Shown piece after piece: positions 1 to 10,054 of a stretch of DNA of 64,000 bases. The notes beneath the pieces are model-generated. The model did not search any database and was not told where the DNA came from. It was given only the letters and a program-made list of their open reading frames with translations. The translations under genes and the position numbers were made by a program. This DNA comes from Metaphire vulgaris (lineage: Eukaryota; Annelida; Clitellata; Crassiclitellata; Megascolecidae), in assembly GCA_018105865.1 (NCBI GenBank), contig CM030865.1, forward strand, positions 10,343,613 to 10,407,612, read 5' to 3'. Numbering within the stretch: position 1 is the first letter of the stretch; each line of letters begins with the position of its first letter.

Positions 1-1620
1 ATAATTTTGGACATATGATTACTGTAAATTACCGCAAATGAATGGAGCGAAGGTTTTTCTGATCTGCTATCATAACAGTGGACACGGAAATACCAAAGCT
101 CTTTGCATCTAGCAAGATGCATTATGCCTTAGCTACACAATGTTTTCATGCATTTTAGAAGAATTTTTTTCAAAAAAGTGTCATAACCCAGCGAAATATT
201 TCAATTAGGCCCATTCGTAGCAGAAAACGCTGTCACAGTTTTAAATCTGCTCTTTGGAGAATTGCATGATTAGACCTTCAAAATTAAAAACATGGAGGAA
301 AAACAAGAATTGCTTACAATGAATCTGCTATCAAAATATCAAAGATCCACAGTAGGTCAAAGGTCAGCAAATGCACTTTTCTGCATCTATAGCGAATGCT
401 TTATTGCCAAAATGACAAAATATAAAGGCCAAGAGCATGTTTTTGAAAAATCGTAGCTAATGGCAATCGATCGAATTTCTAAATAAATTTTTCTTACTCG
501 ATTAATTACGTCAGCAAATAATGGGGCTGGGAGGTTTAAAATTTGACAGTTGTAGACAGGGGATCTTGTCAGACCTTGACGTCAAAATTTAAAAACATAT
601 TTTACAAAACAAAAAAGGAAATTTTATGGAATACTGTTTATTACAACGAAAAACTCTACAAGCGATAACAAAATATCAAACGATTCAGTGGCGTAGCTCA
701 AAGGTTTGAAAATGCTGATTTTCTGCTCTTTCCCGAAACTGATTGCAAAAAAAAAACTGACAAAATATATAATAGCGCATCCCCTTCTAAAATCATAACT
801 AAAGGCAACCGATCAAATTTCTAAATAAATTTCTCCTTCCCTACCAATTCCGGGGTGTCCATTAATTACCCCCCCCTGCCCCCACCCCATGTTACGCCAC
901 TGATGCCAATTGGTTAAAAAACCGGTTGACAGTTGACAAAGAAGTTATATATGGCAAGTCCAGTTGTGTTTAATAATTTCATTTTTACAAATGATAAAAT
1001 ATACAAATTTTATGGAATACTATTATTACAATAAAAATAAATAACAAAAATATATATTGTCATCACCATATGTGATGCCAATCACGGTGGCCAGAGACGT
1101 GACTTTGGAATGTCCAGGGCAAATGCATAAATCACGGTGGTCCCAATCTCAAAAAGTCATGACTGGTCGCGCTTGGGTCATCCCTACAAGGCCCCTCTCA
1201 AATCCTCAGACAAAAAGGTCAACCCATATGAAAAGCGGTTTCAGTTTTCACCAGCTCTTCTGGGGCCCCTCTTCGACCACTGGAAAAGAGCGTGATGAAG
1301 CAGGAAATTAGGTGATAGATGACATGGACCATATGGTGTGCTTTTAAGTGTTAACCAATAAAACCACACCGCTGCAATTAGAATAATATAATGGTAGAAT
1401 AATATTCGAATGCCGTTGGGTTACAAGACCGACAACCGCTTCCAAATCAAGTGTCGATCCAAGGGCCGAAAGGTTTTCCACACGTATCCAGGAGACCAGT
1501 AAGCCAAAAAATGATTCGGTGATATAGTCGTCATTTTAACAAACGGTTCTTTTCAAATTGGATCTTTATCTCCACTCTTCAATGTAAAGCACTTTCTCCT
1601 AATTAATCCGCAGACATTTA
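1..1620. other. Non-coding start of window, upstream part of duplication copy A
   Basis: No credible gene is seen. From about 153 the sequence is homologous to the stretch starting near 7978. Around 843-903 it keeps only the 3' end of the hAT-type miniature element that is complete at 8434-8711 in copy B. Short open frames here lack any recognisable domain. Confidence 0.6.
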
Positions 1621-1785
1621 TGTGTCATAGCATTTTGCAGTTTAAACTTCTACATAGCCGTCCGTTTGCTGTGAGAGCCTGGCGGTTAAGCGGAATTTCT
1701 CAAATGTATATTTTAATGTTCACGCGTTTAAAAGGTGTGGTCCTGACGACATCGCATAATGCTGATTTGATGGCGTCTGAATCAA

Positions 1786-2316
1786 TCTATAATATTAAGA
1801 TCGTTATCTGTATGTCTGTTACCTTCAAGCGTTCTGTTGGTGATTTGCTTTTAGACCGTTTAGTCCTTACGTCGCGATGCGTTCGTGGGCGAGCGTTGAC
1901 TTTGGTAGACGGTTTAGACCGTTTAGTCCTTACGTCGCGATGCGTTGGTGGACGATGTTCGAAGACGACGTTGCTATTGGTAACAATTGTTCGTAGAACC
2001 GGTTTAGTCGAGTCATTGCAGCATCAGAGGGCTGGGCGTGCGACGACGTTGCTATTGGTAACAATTGTTCGCAGCAATTTTAACGTACATTTGAGCGTAC
2101 ACAAAAAATACGTGTACAGCGTCACAAATGGCCACAGTTGCGTGATTTTAACGTACATAGGCCTAATTATTACGTGGCGCAGAGCTTGGCTAGGTGGCGA
2201 TCATTGAAATGTTGTTCAGCATGAATTCAATGATTGGCTATTAGGTATAGGTATTGGATTAGTATTATCCTGCACTGCGAGCGAAGCGAGCGCGAGCGAA
2301 GCGAGCCTCTTTCTAG
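1786..2316 (+). mobile_element. Helitron-like non-autonomous element (candidate)
   Basis: Copy B lacks this 531-bp segment: the site there reads GAATCAATCCAGTG (near 10925). In copy A the segment begins TCTATAATATT after an A and ends TTTCTAG before a T. This gives a 5' TC, a 3' CTAG (the CTRR class) and insertion between A and T with no target duplication, as expected of Helitrons. Internally two ~30-bp blocks are each present twice (1846-1880/1916-1945; 1965-1992/2040-2070), and the 3' end carries two GCGAGCGAAGCGAGC blocks. The usual 3' subterminal hairpin is not obvious, which lowers confidence. Confidence 0.6.
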
Positions 2317-2610
2317 TCCAGTGTTAAAAGTGCATTCCTGAAACAAAACTTACATTATTTAATCCCGTTTGTCATCTGGCAACAGATATTTGTGACCTAA
2401 AGTCAGTATGACCAATAGTTCTATGACCACATGTTCGTGTGCTAATCATACTTTGAACAAAAGTCCTGCTACCGATCCAACAATAGCATGGCTAAGCTAA
2501 TTGATAAACACTCGTTTGATGGATGAGTAGGCGTTTGCGTTTCCTTATTCTTGAGGTTTCCTAACAAAGTTTCCCCTTCTCGTCCATACAAGATGTGTTC
2601 ATTCGATCTA

Positions 2611-2651
2611 ATCGTGTGTGTGTGTGTGTGTGTATGTGTGTGTGTGTGTGT
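2611..2651. repeat. (TG)n microsatellite
   Basis: About 20 TG units with one interruption. The equivalent place in copy B (about 11232) has only a few TG units, so the array expanded or contracted after the duplication. Confidence 0.9.
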
Positions 2652-2783
2652 GCTCATTATGTAATTTTATTTTCATCTGCTTAAAGCATAGATATATCCG
2701 CAACCGCATTTTGCACTTTGCTGCTGAGAGTTTTTTTTTCTGCAAGAAACCTTTTGGCTAAGTGGAATTTCTAAACTGTATAT

Positions 2784-3478
2784 CAGTGTTTCTCAAACTT
2801 TTTCGTCTTGCGGCAGAAAAGAAATACGTGAAAACATCGGCGGCACATTTGAAAAGACGTCGCAATTTTTTGCTGATGAAATACATCAAAGCCTTCGCTC
2901 GTGAAAGCCAGCAAAAATAAGTATGATATAATGGGCCTGTATATTCGGAATCCATTGCTTCTCAGAGCTGTGAAAGAAGTCAAGATTTAAGTGGTCAGGC
3001 TTTTATGAAGTTCACAACTTGAATAGCTTGGTTCAGAACAGACTGCAAGTCCTCTCTGCCGGTACACAGCCGCTCTGCAGACAACACCCCCTTAGGTGCC
3101 ACAAACCAGACACCGGGCAGGGACTGTATCTTAATGGCTTAGGTGTACTTGGCCCCATGTAGTTTTAACTGCGAAGTCACAACCCCTCTCCATACCAGCA
3201 TCATCTCGTATACCAAGGGGCTTTGCATGCGATGCTGCGCTTCCCGTCCTTCCAGGTCCCAGGGGGCGAATTATCAAGACTCTTAGATTCATCAGACTCG
3301 TCGGTGACGCTACGACCCTCACTGGCTATGCGTACAAAATAGAGTGTTGAAGCACAGTCATTGATCTGAGACATTTAAAACACTGACATTTTAAATTTTA
3401 TAAAATTTCCAATAAATCCCACGGCACACCTGATAATCTCGCGCGGCACTGCCGCGGCACACAGTTTGAGAAACACTG
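2784..3478. mobile_element. Non-autonomous hAT-type DNA transposon, 695 bp
   Basis: The ends are inverted repeats starting CAGTGTTTCTCAAACT, and the element is flanked on both sides by the 8-bp duplication CTGTATAT (2776-2783 and 3479-3486). Copy B has the single uninterrupted CTGTATAT at 11374-11381, a natural empty site. An 8-bp target duplication with CAGTG termini is the hAT signature. No transposase reading frame is present, so it would depend on a transposase supplied elsewhere. It was inserted after the tandem duplication. Confidence 0.9.
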
Positions 3479-3702
3479 CTGTATATCAATATTTTCAGCT
3501 AATAAAAAGGTGTGACCGTCTCGAAAACGCATCTACAGCAAGGCGTTCAGTTTCAGTTGAGTAAGTCGTCAGTTCATCAGATCGCCATCTCGCGAATGGC
3601 AAAGAAAATTAGTTGTGCATGCGAAATATGTTATCCTGTTATCTTTGACATATATTTCTTACACTTTATATAAATGGTAAACATTCAGGTGTAGAGTTTC
3701 AT

Positions 3703-3812
3703 TGATACAGAGACTTTGATTAAGCGATTTTCATTTTCGAAATGAACACACCTTTTTAAGAACGCAAAATAAGGATATGCATTCGAAAAATTCCGCTTAA
3801 CCGCAAGGTCTG
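3703..3812 (+). repeat. Unclassified dispersed repeat, core block
   Basis: One of at least fourteen copies, on both strands, of a block that runs from a sequence like GACTTTGATTAAGTGATTTG, through ACACCTTTTTAAG, to ATTCCGCTTAACCGCAAGG. Other + copies are near 11690-11800, 54225-54325, 56650-56760, 60410-60510 and 61965-62075. Minus copies are near 1681-1745, 5606-5670, 6265-6335, 10828-10890, 13560-13625, 14220-14280 and 44075-44140. Function and class are unknown. Confidence 0.75.
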
Positions 3813-4020
3813 ACAATTCTAACCAGGTAACAGTATTCGCCTGCAATATGCAAAATACTGTGGCTGATAAAAATTCTGCATGAATCATATGAGAATAAAA
3901 ATACATAATGAACACACACACGAAAACACACACGAAAACACGCACACACACATTACATATATATATATATATATATATTTGTGTATATATATTTATTTAT
4001 TTATTTATTTATACGACTAA

Positions 4021-4113
4021 CTGACAAACGCTGGAACAAGAAACTGCCTTCCCTTTGTCTTCGACAATCCGGAGACAAAAGGGAAGGCAGTTTCTTGTTC
4101 CAGCGTTTGTCAG
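4021..4113. repeat. 40-bp near-perfect inverted repeat (hairpin), copy A
   Basis: The left arm 4021-4060 is the reverse complement of 4073-4113 with one missing T; the loop is about 12 nt. The right arm encodes part of a conserved protein block (GDKREGSFLFQRLSV), so the left arm is an inverted copy of coding sequence. The same structure is at 11968-12061 in copy B. Confidence 0.9.
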
Positions 4114-4199
4114 TTGCAATTCAACGCTTCAAACGCAAATCAGACGCAATCGCCTTCCGAGGAACTTTTCCATTACTCGAACCGAACGAGAGTTAACAC
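4055..4199 (+). pseudogene. C-terminal fragment of a mobile-element-associated protein (+ strand copy)
   Basis: Read from about 4064, the frame gives QSGDKREGSFLFQRLSVAIQ, then DAIAFRGTF and a terminal PNES followed by a stop. The minus-strand frame at 4413-4617 encodes the same block (SGDKREGCFLFQRISVTIQR, NAIAFRRTF, PNES, stop), so the two are inverted copies of one gene's 3' end. I recall this block from a large family of uncharacterised invertebrate proteins that behave like mobile-element products. The family name is not certain, and the fragment is far too short to be functional. Confidence 0.55.
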
Positions 4200-4266
4200 T
4201 ACGCACAATTTCTATATGTCTTCGGACAATTTTTATCTTAAGTCCTCGGAAACGAAGCCCCGAGCG

Positions 4267-4268
<2 letters not shown>

Positions 4269-4344
<76 letters not shown>
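4269..4344. repeat. (TA)n microsatellite at the centre of a large palindrome
   Basis: About 38 TA units. The flanks, about 4120-4268 and 4345-4490, are imperfect inverted copies of each other, so the array sits at the dyad. In copy B the same site (about 12217-12230) has only a short TA run. Confidence 0.9.
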
Positions 4345-4347
<3 letters not shown>

Positions 4348-4412
4348 CTCGGTACTTCATTCCCGAGGGACTTATGATAAAAAATTGTCAGGAGACATGA
4401 AATTATAGTGTG

Positions 4413-4616
4413 CTAGCTCTCGTTCGGTTGCAGATTTGGAAATGTTCTTCGGAATGCGATGGCGTTGAAACGCTGAATCGTGACGGATATTCTTTGGAAC
4501 AGAAAGCATCCTTCTCTCTTGTCCCCGGATTGTAGGGCAATGAGTCGACCCAGATCGTTGATAAAGGAGAGGGCGTCGTTGTTGATGGGGCCAAATGTTT
4601 CAAATGCCAGCGGCAA

Positions 4617-4617
<1 letters not shown>
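4413..4617 (-). pseudogene. C-terminal fragment of the same mobile-element-associated protein (- strand copy)
   Basis: The minus-strand frame reads PLAFETFGPINNDALSF, INDLGRLIALQSGDKREG, FLFQRISVTIQRF, NAIAFRRTFPN and PNES with a stop. Conserved features are a FGP..N.AL.F..DLGR stretch and a FLFQRxSVxxQR stretch. It faces the + strand copy at 4055-4199 across a TA array. A third block of what I take to be the same family (PDGMT...WDVT) lies on the + strand at 5772-6010, so one gene has been broken into pieces with different orientations. No intact copy is in the window. Confidence 0.55.
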
Positions 4618-4618
<1 letters not shown>

Positions 4619-4658
<40 letters not shown>

Positions 4659-4690
4659 GTGTGTGTGTATGTGTGTGTGTGTGTGTGTGA
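4619..4690. repeat. (TA)n(TG)n compound microsatellite
   Basis: A TA run followed by a TG run. Copy B has a longer, more complex version at about 12513-12611. Confidence 0.9.
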
Positions 4691-4819
4691 AAATGTCCTG
4701 ATTGGCTTCTGTGATTTCCTTTTGCGCGGGAACTGACCAACAGGATCTTTCTGGGGACGATGGAGGGGAGCCTTTCGAGTGACAGGGACTCTCTCGTATA
4801 CGCTGGCGGACGGAATGCA

Positions 4820-4869
4820 ACAGGCGACAGGCGACAGGCGACAGGCGACAGGCGACAGGCGACAGGCGA
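4820..4869. repeat. 7-bp minisatellite (GGCGACA)n, copy A
   Basis: About seven consecutive GGCGACA units. The copy B counterpart at about 12745-12826 has roughly eleven to twelve, one with a GGTGACA variant. Seven is not a multiple of three, so the units cycle through all frames; the periodic open minus-strand frames here are not evidence of a gene. Confidence 0.9.
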
Positions 4870-5605
4870 GAGAGAGCTGGAGGAAATGTGAGAGTTTGGA
4901 CGAATAAGCATGCATATGATCGTTGAATGTCCGTGTGTTGTAAACGAGGTCGTCATAATAAAATCGCGTAAAATCCAAGTGGACGACGCGTTGGCGAATT
5001 ATGAACACGAACCCTAACGTGGCCCTCGAAGACAAGAAAAGAAGAGCACTCTGTATCGAATATCACGGCTGCCGTCAAAAATGCTTAGATGAAACGAAGC
5101 CGAAGATTAGGTTCCACCGGGATTAGATCTTTTAAACATTACAAGAGATACAGTAACGCAAACCGTATCTTCAATCTTTTACATATTACAGCATCGAAAC
5201 TTTGGAACAGATTGATTTATTCTGTTTAGAGAGCGAAACCAAAGCTTAGGTTCCACCGGGCTTCAATCTTTTAAACACTAAAAAGGGTCAAATTACCGTA
5301 AATGGAGGGAATGTTTAACTGACTTGCAGCTTGCTACTATAAATTATATAATAGTGGGCACGGAAATACGCAACGCACTTTGCATCTAATAATCTAACAT
5401 TTAGCAAGCAATAGCATTGCTCCAACAAACGATGCTTTATCTGCATGAGAGGCGTTCATATTTTCATTTTGTTGTCTCCCATTATTATCTTTTCAAAATG
5501 GATCTCCCCCACCCTTCAATGTAAATCATTTTCTCTTAATTTAACTTAATTATAGCAGTTTGCAATTTCCACTTCTCCAAATATGTCCCAGTTCAACTTC
5601 TCCCT

Positions 5606-5745
5606 TACGGTTAAGCGGAATTTCTCAAATGTATATTTTGATGTTCACGCGTTAAAAAGGTGTGGTCCTGACGACAACGCATATTACTGATTTGATGGCG
5701 TCTGAATCAATCCAGTGTTAAAAGTGCATTCCGGAAACAAAACTT
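5606..5745 (-). repeat. Unclassified dispersed repeat, minus-strand copy with long 3' extension
   Basis: Reads CGGTTAAGCGGAATTTCTC, then AAAAAGGTGTGGTCCTGACG, then TGATTTGATGGCGTCTGAAT, then AGTGTTAAAAGTGCATTCC. The same order occurs at 1681-1790 plus 2317-2345, at 10828-10965 and at 13560-13695. It shows that the unit extends at least 140 bp beyond the short core. Confidence 0.75.
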
Positions 5746-5771
5746 TAATTATTTAAATCAAAATAATTCTC

Positions 5772-6010
5772 ATGAAGATAACCAACATGTTTAGCTCCGA
5801 CCTTAGCCAATACCATCAGACTCGCCTAAGAGCTGATGGGCAGCGGAACGATTCAGCGACTGGCTTCTTGCGCTGCCCATCGATCGGCTCTTGCGGCATG
5901 GAAAGATGGAAATATGGAAAGAGACCGGACGGCATGACCATGATACCTTGGCAAGTCGGACGCTGCCTGGTGTGGGACGTCACTGTGGCAGACACAGTTG
6001 ATGCCACTCA
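5772..6010 (+). pseudogene. Fragment of a mobile-element-associated protein (PDGMT...WDVT block), copy A
   Basis: The frame from ATG 5772 gives about 80 residues. The notable part is CGMERWKYGKRPDGMTMIPW, then GRCLVWDVTVADT and ATHLP, after which it runs into a (CT)n tract. The PDG...WDVT...DT pattern is shared by many uncharacterised invertebrate proteins that look element-derived; the spacing is reminiscent of PD-(D/E)xK nucleases, which is inference only. A near-identical copy is at 13728-13970. The region before the motif is degraded compared with what I recall of the family. Judged a decayed piece, not a working gene. Confidence 0.5.
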
Positions 6011-6033
6011 TCTGCCACGACTCATCTCTCCAT

Positions 6034-6068
<35 letters not shown>

Positions 6069-6851
6069 GTCATATATTATTCCTTACTTTGACAGTTTGA
6101 AGCATAATGATTTAATATAAATAGTAATGTAATGTTGTGGCCTATAATAATGTCCATTGATCTTTGTATTATTCGGTGTGAAGTAATTTATCTTGATTTA
6201 ACAGCAGAAATAATATATCTGCCATAGCATTTTGCAAGTTGCTTGTGGCTGTAGCTGCATTGAAAACAAACACGATTAAGCGGAACTTCTTAATTGTATC
6301 GAACAATTTTCTCATCTAAAAAAGGTGTGCAACTGTCAAAACTGTTAATCACCGAATTGATGGCGTCTGAATCAATACCGTGTTAAATTGCATTGCAGAA
6401 ACAAAACCACAATAATCGAAATCTGGGTTTGGAAACTTTGGATTTATATAATAGTTTGTCGTAAAATAATATTACTTGCAATTCAATATGCATTACATTT
6501 TTCGCCATGACATTTGCTCAGCATTCGCTAGATGTCGCAGCGATGACAACTTCGATTTGTCCGATGATATAGTTTTGTGAAAATGTCTTAATTGGCTGCA
6601 TAGGTCGAGATATCTGTGGTTTCATGACGACTCTACGAAATTTCTAGTATAATTTGTACTTATTGTGTATTGCCTCTAGGAATTTAAACCTTGCTTCCAT
6701 TCATGTACACTCTGTAGGCCTCTGATTCTGTGTGTGAAAGAAAAAGAGAAAGGTCAGTGATTATCTAAGGCGATCTCATATCTATTTTACTAGCATAATA
6801 ATACATAATAGCATGTCTGGGCTGTCGTTCTCTGTATCTTTCTGTCACTCT

Positions 6852-6895
<44 letters not shown>
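6852..6895. repeat. (CT)n microsatellite
   Basis: About 21 CT units; the counterpart in copy B is at 14799-14845. A smaller run is at 6039-6065 (copy B 13981-14013). The rest of 6100-7390 has one degenerate copy of the dispersed repeat (about 6265-6370) and nothing else I recognise. Confidence 0.9.
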
Positions 6896-6897
<2 letters not shown>

Positions 6898-7392
6898 GTA
6901 CCTGTATTACACACAAATTCCTCAAACTCCTCTCACTGATATAGGCCTACATCCGTGACCGATATCACACGAATATTAACCTATACTTCTGCTGTGTTTT
7001 CATTCCACCTCCATCCAGAGCTCGAATTGCTGGGGAGTTGGGGGAGGAGGTTAAAATGGCAGACCCTCCCTAGAGAAATGCAAAAATGATAAAAGTGTAA
7101 ATTCTTAAAACACCACGCTCGCCATGACCCCCCTTTCATTTTCTCACAATTCGAGCACTGCCTCCATCTGTGATAACGGTCCAGATACGAAACAGGAGTG
7201 TCATCGAAAATCTGTGCTACATAAATTAATCAGTTGATCTATTTCCCACGAATTCAAAGTTTATGCGCAATGTATTAAATTGCTCTATTGCTGGTGGATT
7301 TTGAGCTAGTGGGGGACAAGGAATAAAGGAATAAATTATACAGACAGTCTAAGAGTTCACGTTTTGGTTAACGTTTTGTTGGTCTTCCATCG

Positions 7393-7937
7393 GTGCGACT
7401 TGATAAACTACAGATGGTTCTTCGTTCGGCAGCCAGGGTGATTGCTGGTGTCACAAGACGTGATCACATTAGTGATAAAATGATGTATGTTTTACACTGG
7501 CTGCCTTATCCTGCTCGAGTTGAGTGTCGTGTGTTGAGAACGGTTGCACTCTCTCTTGCTGGTGCTGGTGCCCCTTCACCTTATCTATCAGAGCTACTCC
7601 ATCCTCTTAACTCTATCCCTGGTCGGCCATGACTTCGGTCCACGACCAATGGTCTTCTCAGTGTGCCCAAAGCACGAACCTCCTTGTTCCTGAAGCGAGG
7701 TTTTGAATCAGTCGGCCCTACCCTTTGGAATGCTCTTGACACCAGTACAGTATGCATGGCTTAGCAACTCCTAATTCTATGGCCCTCTTTTTGAAACGAC
7801 TTAAAACTTATATATCTTTAACAATACACAGTAATTTGCTGTGGGAGCGCTTCTGAGTGATTTTTTAGAAGAGGCGCTATACAAATATTTTGTTACATTA
7901 CATTACATCACATTACAAGAGGAGCAACGAAAACTAA
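7393..7937 (+). pseudogene. CR1-like LINE, C-terminal ORF2 fragment and 3' tail, copy A
   Basis: The frame gives RLDKLQMVLRSAARVIAGVT, then DHISDKMM, LHWLPYPARVE, and after a break LLSVPKARTSLFLKRGFES, LWNALD and ALFLKRLKTY. These are the conserved C-terminal features of CR1/L2-type reverse transcriptase proteins (VLNAAARVI, LHWLP, LWN.L, FK..LKT). The 3' end is a short hairpin-like tail (GGAGCGCTTCTGAG...AGAGGCGCT) followed by ACATTACATTAC. Copy A has a TGA where copy B reads TGT (7630 against about 15578), so it is broken in more places. The reverse transcriptase core is absent: a 5'-truncated insertion. Confidence 0.8.
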
Positions 7938-8433
7938 AGACAACATCGAACTGACAAGGAAAGCCAGAAACAGAGAAGAGTGAAGAATTTTTTCAAAAAA
8001 AGTGTCACCCAACCCAGCGAAATATTTCTCTCGATTAGGCCCTAATTAGCAGAAATACTCCGGCTGTCACATTTTAAATCTGTTCTTCTTGCAGAATCCC
8101 GTCAGACCTTCAAAAATTAAAAACCTATGTGGAGAAACAAGAAACAAGAATTGCTTACAATGAATCACTAGAGCGACAACAAAATATCAAAGACCCACAG
8201 CAGGTCAAAGGTCAGCAATTCGGGGCTTTCCATTAATTACGTCAGCAAATAATGGGGGGGTTAAAAAGTTTGAAAGTTGTTGACAGGGGAGGGGGTCAAG
8301 AGAAGCTGACGTCAACAATTTCATTTTTTTACAAATGATAAAAAATAGGAAATTTTATGGAATACTATTTATTACAACGAAAAAAAGCCTGACAAGCAAA
8401 AAACAAGGTCATCGCCATAGGTGTGATGCCAAT

Positions 8434-8711
8434 CAGTGGCGCAGCGTGACTTGTTGGGGTCCGGGGGGCATCCTTGATCTGGGGGCCCCAATCTCAACAA
8501 ACTTTTGACAAGCAGAAAAAGGTCATCCGTGCTCAAAAGCCATGACAAGCAAAAAAAGTCATTCCTACACATCCCCCTTCTCAAATCCTTAGACAAAAAA
8601 GGTCAACCCATATAAAAAGTATGATACCACTCTTCGGGCCCCCCCCCCTCTTCGGGGGCCCGGGGGCAGTCGACAAAGTGTCCTCCCCCGCCCCCCCACG
8701 TTACGCCACTG
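8434..8711. mobile_element. hAT-type miniature element (CAGTGGCG family)
   Basis: 278 bp with terminal CAGTGGCG...CGCCACTG and the 8-bp target duplication ATGCCAAT on both sides (8426-8433 and 8712-8719). Related elements of this end type are at 34089, 37227, 41674 and 57511. No coding capacity. Confidence 0.85.
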
Positions 8712-8840
8712 ATGCCAATTGATTAGAAACCGGTTCGCTGACGTTGACAAAGAAGTTATAGATGGCTTGTCCAGTATGTGTTTATATAGATACCAATTTT
8801 ACATACTATATACATATATATGGTAGGTTATACATGTACA

Positions 8841-8876
<36 letters not shown>

Positions 8877-9041
8877 ATTGTATAATACTGTATATGGCCA
8901 GAGACGGTCTCCAGTGGAATGTCCAGAGAAAATGCATAAATCACGGTGTGAGGCAACGGACGAGTCATGACTCGTCGCCCTTGGTGTAAGTGAATCCTGC
9001 AAGGCGTGGATCTGCTAATTATTATATAATACCGGGAACGC

Positions 9042-9312
9042 TGAAAATGCAGGCCTGGAAAATGAATTTGAAAAAATATAAATAGCCTGAAAATGCAGGC
9101 CGAGAAAAAGAAGGACGAAGTGACAGGGGGATAAAATGCAGGCCTAGAAAATGAACGACGAAGTGGCAAGGTGAAAATGCAGGCCGAGAAAAAGACGGAC
9201 GAAGTGACAGGGGATAAAATGCAGGCCTAGAAAATGAACGACGAAGTGGCAAGGTGAAAATGCAGGCCTAGAAAATGAACGACGAAGTGGCAAGGGGTGA
9301 AAATGCAGGCCT
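9042..9312 (+). repeat. Left ~42-bp tandem array of the foldback-like element
   Basis: About seven units beginning TGAAAATGCAGGCC near 9041, 9088, 9133, 9172, 9213, 9254 and 9298. Units alternate between GAGAAAAAGACGGACGAAGT and TAGAAAATGAACGACGAAGT variants, so an 80-bp higher-order repeat is visible. Confidence 0.9.
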
Positions 9313-9595
9313 AGGAAATAAATGCCAAACTGATTTCAGTTAACTTCTAACATATTGCTAATCAGTGGTGGTAAACAAAAATAAAATGCAAATCTCAATG
9401 CAAAACTTTTATTTCAGTTAACTTCTAAAATATGGCTAAATAGTGGTCATAAACAAAAATAAATGCAAATCTCAATGCAAAACTGTCATTTCAGTTAACT
9501 TCTAACATATTGCTAATAAGTGGTGATAAACAAAATAACAAACAGTATTGAAACTACTTGAGTAAGATGTAAATAATCACTAATCTTTGAATGGA

Positions 9596-10054
9596 CTAAG
9601 TAAACAAACGCATAACCATAGTAATATCGGAGCGACAAATTGGGCAATGGCCCGACATCGCCGCCACAGTATCAGCACACGTACCGCAAAATCTCGAGTG
9701 TCCGCACGGCACCAGCGCAACGGCAACACGAGGTGCCAAAAGGCAAATTTCACATGCGTCGGCGATCGGTTGTGGTTCTTCAGTCGGTGGTGGTGGACTC
9801 TCAGAAACGATGACAGCGTCCGCAACCTCCGGCTCTTCTATGCGCTGCTCTTCATCGCTATTAGCTTCGTTATCTCCTCGGTAATGCAGCGCTTCAGTAT
9901 GGGCTCCCATGCTGTGGCTCACAGCTCTCAGAAAATCCAAACGCGTATAGTTACCAGCATCAAATCTCGCGATGCAAATAGCAATACGCCTTTCCTTTAG
10001 CGTTTTTCCCACTCGCCCCTTTGTTACCCCCTTTTTCTGGACCTGCATTTTCAC
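9596..10054 (-). CDS. RING-finger protein encoded inside a transposon-like element
   Basis: The minus-strand frame is 152 codons if started at the first ATG, which lies in the right-hand repeat array. A more natural start may be the internal ATG giving MGAHTEALHYRG and about 105 residues. A central acidic and proline-rich linker (SDEEQRIEEPE, SPPPPTEEP) precedes a C-terminal C3HC4 RING: CEIC, 12 residues, CGH, three residues, C, two residues, C, ten residues, CPIC. The eight metal ligands are all present. The RING ends within 13 residues of the C-terminus with a hydrophobic MRLFT tail, as in IAP and MDM2-type RINGs where the tail supports dimerisation. Such domains act as E3 ubiquitin ligases. 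Expression and function are unproven; the frame is intact, which is unusual among the relics around it. Confidence 0.7.
   Translation of the reverse strand: MKMQVQKKGVTKGRVGKTLKERRIAICIARFDAGNYTRLDFLRAVSHSMGAHTEALHYRGDNEANSDEEQRIEEPEVADAVIVSESPPPPTEEPQPIADACEICLLAPRVAVALVPCGHSRFCGTCADTVAAMSGHCPICRSDITMVMRLFT

Larger units (their letters stand above)
153..7937 (+). repeat. Tandem segmental duplication, copy A (~7.8 kb)
   Basis: This segment is repeated head-to-tail at about 7978-15872. Equivalent landmarks lie at a nearly constant offset: 5772 and 13728, 7393 and 15345, 4480 and 12371. The part from about 3.5 to 7.9 kb is almost identical to its partner, while the first 1-2 kb is rearranged. 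Left-edge homology starts at a shared GAAGAATTTTTT stretch near 157 and 7982; right-edge homology ends after AACGAAAACTAAA near 7937 and 15872. Boundaries are estimated by eye. Confidence 0.85.

Noticed and set aside
1620..2207. 195-codon + strand frame
   Set aside because: It crosses the Helitron-like insertion boundary, and its internal repeats mirror DNA-level duplications.
9042..9312. CRISPR-like regularly spaced repeats
   Set aside because: Units are contiguous ~42-bp tandem repeats without unique spacers, in a eukaryotic genome, with an inverted partner array.
9587..10000. 137-codon + strand frame opposite the RING ORF
   Set aside because: Shadow of the minus-strand RING frame, no family similarity.
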